DNA from: Novosphingobium sp.
GTDB lineage: Bacteria; Pseudomonadota; Alphaproteobacteria; Sphingomonadales; Sphingomonadaceae
Assembly: GCA_017745295.1 (NCBI GenBank)
Contig: JAGHZR010000001.1
Location: forward strand, 124,001-188,000
Direction of reading: 5' to 3'
Length of the DNA: 64,000 nt
The translations under genes and the position numbers were made by a program. Position 1 is the first letter of the stretch, and each line of letters opens with the position of its first letter. A model generated the notes under the pieces. It saw only the letters and a program-made list of their open reading frames with translations, made no database searches and was not told the DNA's origin. Below are positions 16,234 to 24,208 of the stretch, piece after piece.

Positions 16234-17297
16234 CACGCGATCCGTGCGAGATCAGCTGGTTTTCGGCGCTCTGCGACGATGACTACGAGTTCCTCGGCCA
16301 GCCGGACCCGATGCTGCGCTCCAGCTGGGAGCACTGCCGCAATATCGTGACCACGGCCGAGGCAGGCGGCTTCGACAACGTGCTGCTGCCCTCGGGCTAT
16401 GCGCTCGGCATCGACACCACCGCCTTCGCCGCCGCCTTCGCCACGCAAGTTCGCCGCATCAAGCTGCTGATGGCCGTGCGCATCGGCGAGCTGTGGCCCG
16501 CCCAGCTCGCCCGCCAGATCGCCACCATCGACCAGATCCTTGGTGGCCGTCTCAACATCAACATCATCTCCAGCGAGATGCCCGGCGAAACCCTCGACGG
16601 CGGCGCCCGCTACGAGCGCACGACCGAGGCCATCGAGATCCTGCGCACCCTGCTCTCGGGCCAGCCGCTCGACCATCAGGGCCGCTTCTGGAGCCTCAAA
16701 CTGGACGCCCCGCGCATGATCGCGCCGGGTTCGAAGTGCCCGCCGCTCTACTTCGGCGGCCTCTCCGAACCCGCCCGCGAAGTCGCCGCCAAGGGCTGCG
16801 ACGTCTACCTCATGTGGCCGGACCGCATGGAGGCGGTGAAGGAAACCATCGCCGACATGCGCGCCCGCGCCGCGAAATACGGCCGCACCTTGCGCTTCGG
16901 CTACCGCGTCCACGTGATCGTGCGCGAGACCGAAGCCGATGCCCGCCTCGCCGCCGACCGCCTGCTCTCCCGCCTCGACGCGGCAGAAGGCGCGGCGATC
17001 CGTGCCCGCTCGCTCGACTCGCAATCGGTGGGTGTGCAGGCACAGGCTGCCCTGCGCGAAACCGCCAGCGATGACGGCTATGCCGAGGACAACCTCTGGA
17101 CCGGCATCGGTCGTGCCCGCTCGGGCTGCGGCGCCGCGATCGTTGGCGATCCGGATCAGGTGCTGGCGAAATTGCAGGCCTATCGCGAGGCCGGGATCGA
17201 TGCCTTCATCCTCTCCGGCTACCCCCATGCCCGCGAGGCGGACCTGTTCGCGCGGCATGTGCTGCCCCGGATCGATCACGGGCCGCTGGCGCTTTGA
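16230..17297 (+). CDS. LLM-class flavin-dependent oxidoreductase, SsuD-like
   Basis: A 355-residue bacterial-luciferase-fold enzyme. Segments resembling alkanesulfonate monooxygenase SsuD are ISWFSALCDD, GFDNVLLPSGYALGIDTTAF, IKLLMAVRIGELWPAQLARQ, GRLNINIISSEMPGETLDGG and YERTTEAIEILRTLLSGQPLDHQG. Such enzymes use FMNH2 and O2 to oxidise or cleave sulfonates, sulfones, polyamines or other small organics. A flavin reductase partner is not visible nearby. The GTG start overlaps the stop of the aldo/keto reductase. Its setting with an MFS carrier and a TonB receptor suggests catabolism or sulfur scavenging of an imported compound; that is inference. Confidence 0.85.
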   Translation: MTRDPCEISWFSALCDDDYEFLGQPDPMLRSSWEHCRNIVTTAEAGGFDNVLLPSGYALGIDTTAFAAAFATQVRRIKLLMAVRIGELWPAQLARQIATIDQILGGRLNINIISSEMPGETLDGGARYERTTEAIEILRTLLSGQPLDHQGRFWSLKLDAPRMIAPGSKCPPLYFGGLSEPAREVAAKGCDVYLMWPDRMEAVKETIADMRARAAKYGRTLRFGYRVHVIVRETEADARLAADRLLSRLDAAEGAAIRARSLDSQSVGVQAQAALRETASDDGYAEDNLWTGIGRARSGCGAAIVGDPDQVLAKLQAYREAGIDAFILSGYPHAREADLFARHVLPRIDHGPLAL

Positions 17298-17306
17298 TCC
17301 CATTCA

Positions 17307-17397
17307 CTTCGTCATTGCGAGCGTAGCGAAGCAATCCAGGACCGTTTTGCACCGCTCTGGATTGCCGCGTCGGCTTCGCCTCCTCGCAATGACGAAG
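17307..17397. repeat. Palindromic intergenic repeat (about 91 bp)
   Basis: Terminal 15-base inverted arms cttcgtcattgcgag and ctcgcaatgacgaag enclose a second pair (caatccagg and ctctggattg). This is the REP/MITE-like element common between genes in many bacteria. It lies just past the monooxygenase stop codon and may stabilise or end that transcript. Confidence 0.8.
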
Positions 17398-17468
17398 GTT
17401 GGGAAAGTCGAGGCATTCAGGACGGCGATGGCGGACACAATCCTCGGGATCGGCACGCCGACTGCGCC

Positions 17469-17570
17469 GGGAGACTTAACGGCTGCGCCGCAAGGAGCGC
17501 GGAACCGATAGGTGGCGCGCAAGGTAGACATTCCGAGGGTCCGGGGGATCATCCCCCGGTCTTCTCTTCC
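17469..17570. repeat. About 100-bp intergenic repeat, copy A
   Basis: Nearly identical over about 100 bp to 21352-21454, in the same orientation. Both contain gctgcgc-gcaaggagcgcg, cgataggt, cgcgcaaggta, cattccgagggtccggggga and the palindrome ccgggggatcatcccccgg. The two copies bracket the MFS carrier and TonB receptor genes. Function unknown. Confidence 0.75.
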
Positions 17571-17663
17571 TTCTCTCCCTAGAATTTCTTGTTCGCCCCA
17601 TCTCCCCACCATCGCTAGACAATCCGCGATGCAGAAATTCCCCAAGCCCCGGACGCGCCGCGC

Positions 17664-18899
17664 ATGACTCTTTCCCCGCGCCGCCGCTGGCTGCTCTTCG
17701 CGCTCGCGCTGACGGCGGGTGTGCTCAATCTCGTAGACCGCCAGATCATCTCGGTGCTCAAGCCGACGATCGCCGCCGACCTCGGCTGGAGCGACGACGA
17801 CTACGGCACTCTGGCCGCGTGGTTCCAGGCGGGCGCGGCGTTCGGCTTCCTCGCAGCGGGCTGGATCGTCGACCGGCTGGGCGCGAAGTGGGCCAATGCG
17901 GCAGGCGTGGCAGCGTGGTCGCTGGCGGCAATGACCCACGGCTGGGCGCATAGTTTCAGCCAGTTCGTGCTCTGCCGTATCGGCTTGGGCGCGACGGAAT
18001 CGATGGGAACACCGGCCAATGTGAAGACCATCGCGACGATCTTCCCGCCGAACTTGCGCTCGCTCGGCTTCGGGCTTTCGAACGCCATGAACAGCCTCGG
18101 CGCGATCCTGGCGCCGCTGGCGATCCCGCTGGTGGCGGCGGTCTGGGGCTGGCGCGCGGCCTTTGTGCTGGCAGGCGTGGTCGGCCTGTTGTGGGTCGGG
18201 GCATGGCTTCTGGCTTCACGCGGCGTGGACTTCGGCGACCGCCAGCCTGCCGGATCAGGCAACCTGATCTCGGGCGACAAGCTGTTCCTCAAGGAAGGCC
18301 GCACCTGGACGATCGCGCTGGCCAAAGTGCTGTCGGACGCGACCTGGTGGCTGATGCTGTTCTGGATGCCGGACTACTTCAACCGTCAGTTCGGCCTTTC
18401 CGGCACCGACCTCGGCCCGCCGCTGGCGCTGGCCTATTGCGGCTCGGCGGCGGGATCGCTGATCTCCGGCTTCGCGGCCAACCGCCTGCTGTCCAGCGGC
18501 TGGAGCGCCAATCGCACGCGCAAGACGCTGATGCTGATTTCGGCGCTCTGCGTCGTGCCGGTGCCGCTGGCGCTCCATGTCGATGGCTACTGGCCCGCCG
18601 TCGGCCTGATGGCGCTGACTTTGGCCGGGCACCAGGGTTTCTCGACGAATCTGTTCGGCCTGATCGCCGACGTGACGCCGCGCCACAAGGTCGGCCGCGT
18701 AACCGGCTTCGGTGCCTTCTGCGGCAATCTGGGCGGCACCGCGATCAGCAAGATCGCCGGTCTCGTGCTGGCGGCGGGACTCGGTTACGGCCCGCTCTTC
18801 GCCTTCGCGGCCGTTTCCTACCTGCTTGCGCTGGGCTGGATTCAGGTCACCATGCCCCACATCGTCCCGGCAGAGGACGCCGATTCATCTCGCGCATAA
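17664..18899 (+). CDS. MFS transporter, ACS/hexuronate-type
   Basis: A 411-residue protein with about 12 hydrophobic helices. It has the family 2.A.1.14-like N-terminal motif LNLVDRQIISVLKPTIAADLG, split here at helix 1, the helix 2-3 loop GWIVDRLGAKWAN, and CRIGLGATESMGTPANVKTI. Members import organic anions such as hexuronates, galactonate or 4-hydroxyphenylacetate by proton symport. The start is the ATG at 17664 (MTLSPRRRW), directly before helix 1. It lies between the two 100-bp repeats, just upstream of the TonB receptor, and would carry the receptor's substrate across the inner membrane (inference). The exact substrate cannot be assigned. Confidence 0.85.
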   Translation: MTLSPRRRWLLFALALTAGVLNLVDRQIISVLKPTIAADLGWSDDDYGTLAAWFQAGAAFGFLAAGWIVDRLGAKWANAAGVAAWSLAAMTHGWAHSFSQFVLCRIGLGATESMGTPANVKTIATIFPPNLRSLGFGLSNAMNSLGAILAPLAIPLVAAVWGWRAAFVLAGVVGLLWVGAWLLASRGVDFGDRQPAGSGNLISGDKLFLKEGRTWTIALAKVLSDATWWLMLFWMPDYFNRQFGLSGTDLGPPLALAYCGSAAGSLISGFAANRLLSSGWSANRTRKTLMLISALCVVPVPLALHVDGYWPAVGLMALTLAGHQGFSTNLFGLIADVTPRHKVGRVTGFGAFCGNLGGTAISKIAGLVLAAGLGYGPLFAFAAVSYLLALGWIQVTMPHIVPAEDADSSRA

Positions 18900-18924
18900 G
18901 GCGACTAAAGGAAAACTATCTTTC

Positions 18925-18941
18925 TCAACTTAAACAGTTGA
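18925..18941. promoter_or_regulatory. Putative operator TCAAC-N7-GTTGA upstream of the TonB receptor
   Basis: TCAACTTAAACAGTTGA is a 5-7-5 inverted repeat, 30 bp before the receptor ATG. Its closest match in the window, TCAACTTAATTGGTTGA, lies upstream of the FAD protein gene at 22879-22895. Matching arms and spacing suggest one regulator for both genes. Confidence 0.6.
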
Positions 18942-18971
18942 GTTAGCGCCGCGCGATCCAGGGAGAATTCG

Positions 18972-21257
18972 ATGACCATGACCCCGCTCCGCGCCGCCCG
19001 CACCCTGCTGCTGGCCTCTGCGGTCCTGCTGCCCGCCACCGCCTACGCCGATGAAGCCCCCGAGGCCGCCTCCGGCGAAATCGTCGTGACCGCACGCTAC
19101 CGCGACGAGTCGCTCCAGCAGGTGCCGATCGCGATCACCGCCGTCAGCGGCGAATCGCTGAACGACCGCGCGATCCACAACCTTCAGGACCTCAGCGCCA
19201 CGGTGCCTTCGGTCGATTTCCGCAACGGCGCCTCCAACAAGGACCGCACCGTCTTCGTGCGCGGCGTCGGCACGATCAGCACGTCGCCGGGCGTCGAATC
19301 CTCGGTCTCGACCGTGCTCGACGGCGTCGTCCTGACCCGTCCCGGCCAGGCCACGCTCGATGTCGGCGAAGTCTCGCGCATCGAAGTGCTGCGCGGCCCG
19401 CAGGGCACGCTGTTCGGCAAGAACGCCTCGGCGGGCGTCATCAGCGTCGTCACCGCCGCGCCGTCGCAGGAGTTCCACGCCTATGCCGAAGGCTCGGCCA
19501 CGACGGACGAGGAATATCGCATCAAGGCAGGCGTCACCGGCGGCATCGCCCCGAACGTCGCCGCCCGGATCGACGGCCTCTACGCCAACTATGACGGCAA
19601 CGTCCGCAATGTCACCACCGGCAACGAGGTCAACGGCTACGAGCGCTACGGCGCCCGCGCCAAGATCGAGGCGACGCCGACCGACACCCTGAAGCTCACC
19701 CTCTCGGGCGACTATCTCTACTCGCACGACACCACCCCGAGCGGCGTCTACGCGCGCACCAGCCAGATCGCCTATCCGACCGGCGCGGTCACCAATTCCC
19801 CGGCGCTGGCCGCGTTCCTTGCCAGCAAGGGCATCACCGCAGGCCCGGAAAACCGCGAAGTCAGCACCGACTTCGACACCGACGTGCGCGACAGGAACTA
19901 CGGCGGCTCGCTGACCGCCGATTGGAGCCTGGGTGACTACACGGTCACGTCGATCACCGCCTATCGCAAATGGAAGAACCGCCAGCACCAGGACTACGAC
20001 GCGCTGTCGCAGCTCTCGGCGACCTTCCCCGAGGGCGACGACTACGGCACCGTCAACAACCACCAGTTCTCGCAGGAACTGCGCCTGACCTCGCCCAAGG
20101 GCAAGTTCATCGACTACGTCGTGGGCGCCTATTACCTCCACGCCAAGACCGACGAAGTCTACACCCGCTCGCTCACCCGCCTGATCTCCGGCGCGGAAAA
20201 CACCGTGACCGGCGTCGCGAACTACGGCGTGAAGAGCGACAACTATGCCCTGTTCGGTGAAGCCAACATCAACTTCACCCCCTGGCTGCGCGCCATCGCG
20301 GGCTATCGTTCGACCTGGGACGACCTCAGCTACTACCACGTCCGCACGTCGACCAACGACCCGACGAAATCGGGCGCACCCGCGCTCGACGTCGCGGGCA
20401 TCCGCGCCTACCATAATTCGGCCGGCTCCACCTCGACCCGCGGCGATTCCTATCGCGGCGGCCTTCAGGCAGACTTCCTGCCGGGCAACCAGGCCTATTT
20501 CACCTACTCGCGCGGCTACAAGGGCCCGGCCTACAACGCCTATTTCAACATGCGTTCGCTGAATACCACGACGCCGCTGGATGAAATCGCGCTGAAGCCG
20601 GAAACCTCGGACTCGTTCGAAGGCGGCATCAAGGGCTCGGCCCTGAACCACCAGATCACGTACGCCCTGGCGGTCTACTCGACCAAGTTCCACAACTACC
20701 AGGCCAACTACAACGACGTGGTCGGCGGCGCGCAGGTCACCCGCCTGATCAATGCGGGCACCGTCCAGACCAAGGGCGTGGAACTCGACTTCGGCCTGCG
20801 CCCGATCCCGGGCCTCTCGCTCGATACCTCGGTCGCTTATACCGATGCCAAGGTGCTGAACTTCATCTGCCCCGCAGGCGCCCCGTCGAGTTGCAACATC
20901 AACGGCGAAGTCCTGCCCTTCGCGCCGAAGTGGAAGCTCTACAGCAACGCCGCCTACCGCTTCGCGCTGTCGAATTCGCTCGACCTGGAAGTGCAGTCGG
21001 ACATCACGCTCAAGAGCCGCACCCAGTACCAGCTGACCCAGACGCCGGGCACGATCCAGCCGGGCTACTACATCTGGAACGCCAGCGTGGCACTGATCGG
21101 CACGACCGGCGACTGGCAGCTCCGCGGCTTCGTGAAGAACATCACGAACCAGAGCTACTCGAACTTCCTCGCCAACGGCACGCTCGCCGGGATCGTCCGC
21201 TACGTGCCGCGTGACGACAAGCGTTATGCCGGGATCATGCTGCGCAAGGACTTCTGA
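18972..21257 (+). CDS. TonB-dependent outer-membrane receptor
   Basis: A 761-residue receptor. A Sec signal peptide ends around ATAYA-DEAP (cleavage near residue 26). The TonB box EIVVTA is at 36-41, the plug domain covers about 50-165 (QQVPIAITAVSGESL, VFVRGVGT, VSRIEVLRGPQGTLFGKNAS), and a 22-strand-type beta barrel ends in the aromatic terminus LRKDF. It imports a bulky or scarce substrate using TonB energy. The plug motif RGPQGTLFGKN and the lack of a siderophore-type N-terminal extension fit the sphingomonad receptors that often take up plant or aromatic compounds, but the ligand cannot be read. The ribosome site AGGGAGA precedes the ATG, and a palindromic operator lies 30 bp upstream. 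Confidence 0.93.
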   Translation: MTMTPLRAARTLLLASAVLLPATAYADEAPEAASGEIVVTARYRDESLQQVPIAITAVSGESLNDRAIHNLQDLSATVPSVDFRNGASNKDRTVFVRGVGTISTSPGVESSVSTVLDGVVLTRPGQATLDVGEVSRIEVLRGPQGTLFGKNASAGVISVVTAAPSQEFHAYAEGSATTDEEYRIKAGVTGGIAPNVAARIDGLYANYDGNVRNVTTGNEVNGYERYGARAKIEATPTDTLKLTLSGDYLYSHDTTPSGVYARTSQIAYPTGAVTNSPALAAFLASKGITAGPENREVSTDFDTDVRDRNYGGSLTADWSLGDYTVTSITAYRKWKNRQHQDYDALSQLSATFPEGDDYGTVNNHQFSQELRLTSPKGKFIDYVVGAYYLHAKTDEVYTRSLTRLISGAENTVTGVANYGVKSDNYALFGEANINFTPWLRAIAGYRSTWDDLSYYHVRTSTNDPTKSGAPALDVAGIRAYHNSAGSTSTRGDSYRGGLQADFLPGNQAYFTYSRGYKGPAYNAYFNMRSLNTTTPLDEIALKPETSDSFEGGIKGSALNHQITYALAVYSTKFHNYQANYNDVVGGAQVTRLINAGTVQTKGVELDFGLRPIPGLSLDTSVAYTDAKVLNFICPAGAPSSCNINGEVLPFAPKWKLYSNAAYRFALSNSLDLEVQSDITLKSRTQYQLTQTPGTIQPGYYIWNASVALIGTTGDWQLRGFVKNITNQSYSNFLANGTLAGIVRYVPRDDKRYAGIMLRKDF

Positions 21258-21351
21258 AGATAAGGGAAAAGCAGGGGAGCATAGCCCCCCTGCACCCCCA
21301 ATACTGTCCAGGTCACGCAGGCCGACAGCCTTGTGCGCCCATGGCTGCGTC

Positions 21352-21454
21352 GGGAGACTTATTGGCTGCGCTGCAAGGAGCGCGCTGCCGATAGGTCGCG
21401 CGCAAGGTAGCCATTCCGAGGGTCCGGGGGATCATCCCCCGGGACTTCTCTTCC
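21352..21454. repeat. About 100-bp intergenic repeat, copy B
   Basis: Direct-orientation copy of 17469-17570, with the palindrome tccgggggatcatcccccgg. It sits between the converging TonB receptor and FAD-protein genes and abuts the latter's stop codon, so its palindrome could act as a terminator for either. Confidence 0.75.
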
Positions 21455-21455
21455 T

Positions 21456-22820
21456 TTAAAGCCCTTCACCCCCAACCCAATGCGCATCCGCCAGATAGCG
21501 CGCAAGGTTCCACACCTGCCGCCGAATATCCGGCACCGCGACGATTTCCCAGGCCTCGCCCTTGGTGACAGGACCGACCGCGAAGAGCGTATCCTGCGGC
21601 GCGCCTTCCGCATCGCGCACCCGGCCGAGATGATCCACGTCCAGCCCCAGCCGATGCGCGTCCGAGCGTACCCTGCCCTGCGCAAGCAGGTCCTTCACAA
21701 GCGGCGCCCCGCTCCGCATAAGGTCGCCTTCGGGTCCGGTGCAGTTGATCGTGCGCGAGACTTCCAGCCGCACGAGGCCGTCCTTGCCGCGCGGGCGATA
21801 AGCCACCGAGACCCCGCGTTCGCCCGGCTCGGCGCTGACGAGCTTGCCCGCCACGAACTCCAGACGCCCTTCCGCCTCGATTTCGGCGATGCGCTTCGCC
21901 ACGTCGGGTGCAAGGCGGTGGCGGTGGACGTCCCAATAGGGACGCAAGTGGTGGAGGAAACGTCGCTGCCCGGCCTCGTCATGGCGGCGCCAGAGGTTCT
22001 GGGTGTGTGGGCGCAGTTCGTCGACGGCGGCGCGCCAGCCGATCTCGGCGGCGCGATGGCGTACCCGGCGCACGAGATGCGAGCCGCGCTCTTCGGGGGC
22101 GGGAACGTAGTCCACCGAGGGGCCGCTTTCCGCATGGGCGAGCGGCTTGAGGCCCCGGCGCGAGAGCGCGGTGATCTTGCCCCGGAACCCGGCCTTGTCG
22201 AGCGAGAGCACCATGTCGGCGGCGGTGAGGCCGGTGCCGATCAGCAGGACGTGGTCGATCTCGTCGAGCTTTTCCAGCGTTCCGGGCTGCCAGGGATCGG
22301 TGAAGCGGCGGTCCTCGGGAATTGCGGCGAGTACCGGATGGGGCGAGGGCGGGAAGTTACCGAGCGCCAGCACGAGGGCGCGCGCCTCGATCACGTCGCC
22401 GTCGGCCATGTCGACGAGGACGCGGCCGTCCTCGAAGCGGGTGGAGCAGGCCTCGGCATTGACGATCAGGGCATCCTGCCCGGCTTCGGCCAAGGCGCGG
22501 ATCAGCAGTTCGCGCAAGTAGAGGCCATAGGACAGGCGCGGAACGAAGCGGTTGGCCTGCTCGTCGCCGCTATGGCCGATCCAGCGCAGGAAATTGGCCT
22601 GATCGTCCGGAAAGGCGCTCATATTGGCGGCGCGGACGTTCAGCAGGTGCTCGGGCCAGCGGGTGCCGAAGGCGAGGCCCTTGGCAAGCTGGGCATCCTT
22701 GCGCTCGATCAGGACGACGCGGACGCCGTTGCGCAGGAGGTTGATCGCCATCAGGGTTCCGCTGAACCCCGCACCGACGATCGCGACGGGAAGCGCGCCG
22801 TTTCCATTCTGACTGTTCAA
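21456..22820 (-). CDS. FAD/NAD(P)-binding protein, YdhS-like
   Basis: A 454-residue flavoprotein. The FAD Rossmann motif VAIVGAGFSGTLMA is at residues 12-25, followed by LIERKDAQLAKGLAF, LNVRAANMSAFPDD, a second dinucleotide motif LLIGTGLTAADMV (about 190-202) and a C-terminal FAVGPVTKGEAWEI. This matches the NAD_binding_9 / YdhS group, whose reactions are poorly characterised. Related proteins sit beside TonB receptors or sulfur and iron uptake genes. It converges on the TonB receptor. The same palindromic operator type lies 59 bp before its start, so it probably belongs to the same regulon and may modify the imported ligand. Confidence 0.82.
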   Translation of the reverse strand: MNSQNGNGALPVAIVGAGFSGTLMAINLLRNGVRVVLIERKDAQLAKGLAFGTRWPEHLLNVRAANMSAFPDDQANFLRWIGHSGDEQANRFVPRLSYGLYLRELLIRALAEAGQDALIVNAEACSTRFEDGRVLVDMADGDVIEARALVLALGNFPPSPHPVLAAIPEDRRFTDPWQPGTLEKLDEIDHVLLIGTGLTAADMVLSLDKAGFRGKITALSRRGLKPLAHAESGPSVDYVPAPEERGSHLVRRVRHRAAEIGWRAAVDELRPHTQNLWRRHDEAGQRRFLHHLRPYWDVHRHRLAPDVAKRIAEIEAEGRLEFVAGKLVSAEPGERGVSVAYRPRGKDGLVRLEVSRTINCTGPEGDLMRSGAPLVKDLLAQGRVRSDAHRLGLDVDHLGRVRDAEGAPQDTLFAVGPVTKGEAWEIVAVPDIRRQVWNLARYLADAHWVGGEGL

Positions 22821-22878
22821 GGGGCATGCTCCGTGGCGTGTTCAGGGCCGAACCTGTAGCGAAAGCTTGCAGGCGTTA

Positions 22879-22895
22879 TCAACTTAATTGGTTGA
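22879..22895. promoter_or_regulatory. Putative operator TCAAC-N7-GTTGA upstream of the FAD protein
   Basis: TCAACTTAATTGGTTGA lies between the divergent FAD-protein gene (59 bp) and the glycosylase-like gene (10 bp). It has the same arms and 7-bp spacer as 18925-18941. Confidence 0.6.
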
Positions 22896-22904
22896 GAATA
22901 TGAC

Positions 22905-23591
22905 ATGGCGGTTCGAGCGACGGATGAGCTGCTGATGCGGGGCAGGTTAGCAGTCCTTGCACGAAGGCCAAGGCCCCGCCATCTGGCCCTTGTGCCCGAA
23001 CTGCTTCCCGCTCTGCTCCGGACCATCCGCGCCTGCCGTGTCTGCGACGGCAGGCTGCCGCATGAACCGCGTCCGGTCGTGCAGGCCGGAGCGGGCGCGC
23101 GCATTCTCGTGATCGGGCAGGCGCCGGGGAGCAAGGTTCACGCCAGCGGCCGGGCCTGGGACGACGACAGCGGCGACCGCCTGCGCGCATGGACCGGCCT
23201 CGATCCCGTCACTTTCTACGATCCCGAGCAGGTCGCGCATATGCCCAGCGGCTTCTGCTATCCGGGCAAGGGTCAGGGCGGCGACCTGCCGCCGCGCCCG
23301 GAATGCGCGCCGCTCTGGCATGCGCGACTGCGCGCGGCCCTGCCGCAGGTTCGCCTGACCCTGCTGGTTGGCCAATACGCGCAGAAACTCTACCTGCCGC
23401 GCGGCTTTGCGCCGAACCTGACCGAGGCGGTGCGGAACTGGCGGACCGCACCGGAAGGCCTGTTCCCCCTGCCCCATCCCGCCTGGCGCAGCCGCCTGTG
23501 GATGGCCCGCAATCCCTGGTTCGAGGCCGAAGCCCTGCCCGACTTGCGGGCGCGAATTCGCGGAGCGCTGGAAGTCCCGAACGCCGACTAG
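22905..23591 (+). CDS. Uracil-DNA glycosylase superfamily protein
   Basis: The region from ALLRTIRACRVCDGRLPHEP onward matches the UDG-superfamily proteins of about 195 residues: IGQAPGSKVHASGRAWDD (motif A with the water-activating loop), FYDPEQVAHMPSGFCYPG, LPPRPECAPLWH, LLVGQYAQKLYL, and a C-terminal PLPHPAWRSRLWMARNPWF with the HP-type motif B. Such enzymes excise uracil or deaminated bases, but activity for this branch is unproven. Homolog length suggests the true start may be the GTG at 22992 (VPELLPALL, 199 residues). The frame is open from the ATG at 22905, which lies only 10 bp from the operator at 22879-22895. Neither start has a clear ribosome site. Confidence 0.82.
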   Translation: MAVRATDELLMRGRLAVLARRPRPRHLALVPELLPALLRTIRACRVCDGRLPHEPRPVVQAGAGARILVIGQAPGSKVHASGRAWDDDSGDRLRAWTGLDPVTFYDPEQVAHMPSGFCYPGKGQGGDLPPRPECAPLWHARLRAALPQVRLTLLVGQYAQKLYLPRGFAPNLTEAVRNWRTAPEGLFPLPHPAWRSRLWMARNPWFEAEALPDLRARIRGALEVPNAD

Positions 23592-23594
23592 CCG

Positions 23595-24140
23595 CTATTC
23601 CGGCTCGGGCAGGCTCTGTTTCCCCTCGCCCAACTGGCGCTGCATCACGAAGACATCGAGCCACTTGCCATGCTTCCAGCCAGCCCCGTCGAGCGTGCCG
23701 ACCGGGCGGAAACCGGCGCGGGCATGGAGCACCACCGAGATCGGCTCGCTTTCGGCGATGACCGCGAAAGCCTGCCGGAAACCGCGCTTCTCGCATTCCG
23801 CCAGCAAAGCCTCGAGCAGACGCCCGCCGATCCCGCGCCCCACACAGTCCGGCGCGACATGGACCGTGGTCTCCACGCTATAGCGATAGCCTGCGCGCGG
23901 GCCGTAGCGATGGGCGAAACAGAAACCGACCACGCGTCCCCGCTCACCGTCCCGCACGACGAGAAACGGATAGCCCGAATCGACGATATCGCGGATGCGG
24001 CGCGCGGTTTCCTCGAGGTCAGGCGGCTCGGTTTCGAAAGTCGCCGTGCTTTCGAGCACATAATGCGTGTAGATTGCGGCAATGTCCGCGGCGTCTTCGA
24101 GCGAAGCGTCGCAGATGATCAATTCCTCGGTCATTGTCAT
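23595..24140 (-). CDS. GNAT acetyltransferase, phosphinothricin acetyltransferase-like
   Basis: A 181-residue GNAT enzyme. It reads IICDASLEDAADIAAIYTHY, VLESTATFETEPPD, SGYPFLVVRDGERGRVVGFC, YRYSVETTVHVAPDCVGRGI-GGRLLEALL (acetyl-CoA loop R/QxxGxG/A) and HARAGFRPVGTLDGAGWKHGKW-LDVFVMQR. The last two segments are hallmarks of the Pat/Bar/MddA group that N-acetylates phosphinothricin, methionine sulfone or sulfoximine. The physiological target is probably an amino-acid analogue. It converges on the glycosylase-like gene with 3 bp between stops. The start is the ATG at 24140; the second Met at 24134 is an alternative. Confidence 0.87.
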   Translation of the reverse strand: MTMTEELIICDASLEDAADIAAIYTHYVLESTATFETEPPDLEETARRIRDIVDSGYPFLVVRDGERGRVVGFCFAHRYGPRAGYRYSVETTVHVAPDCVGRGIGGRLLEALLAECEKRGFRQAFAVIAESEPISVVLHARAGFRPVGTLDGAGWKHGKWLDVFVMQRQLGEGKQSLPEPE

Positions 24141-24208
24141 GACAATGCCGCAAAGCGTCGGCTCTGCCAAGTTGCGGCAATCGGAACCTCTCCCTACACG
24201 ATACGGTC

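Noticed and set aside
17307..17397. Possible CRISPR repeat or insertion sequence
   Set aside because: There is only one copy with inverted arms, no spacer array and no transposase, so it is a REP-type element.
18930..20693. A 587-codon minus-strand frame opposite the TonB receptor
   Set aside because: It is antisense shadow of the receptor, with Val/Gly/Arg-rich low-complexity text and no motif.
21352..21454. A riboswitch or structured RNA upstream of the FAD gene
   Set aside because: The element lies downstream of both converging genes, and its palindrome is better read as a terminator-like repeat.
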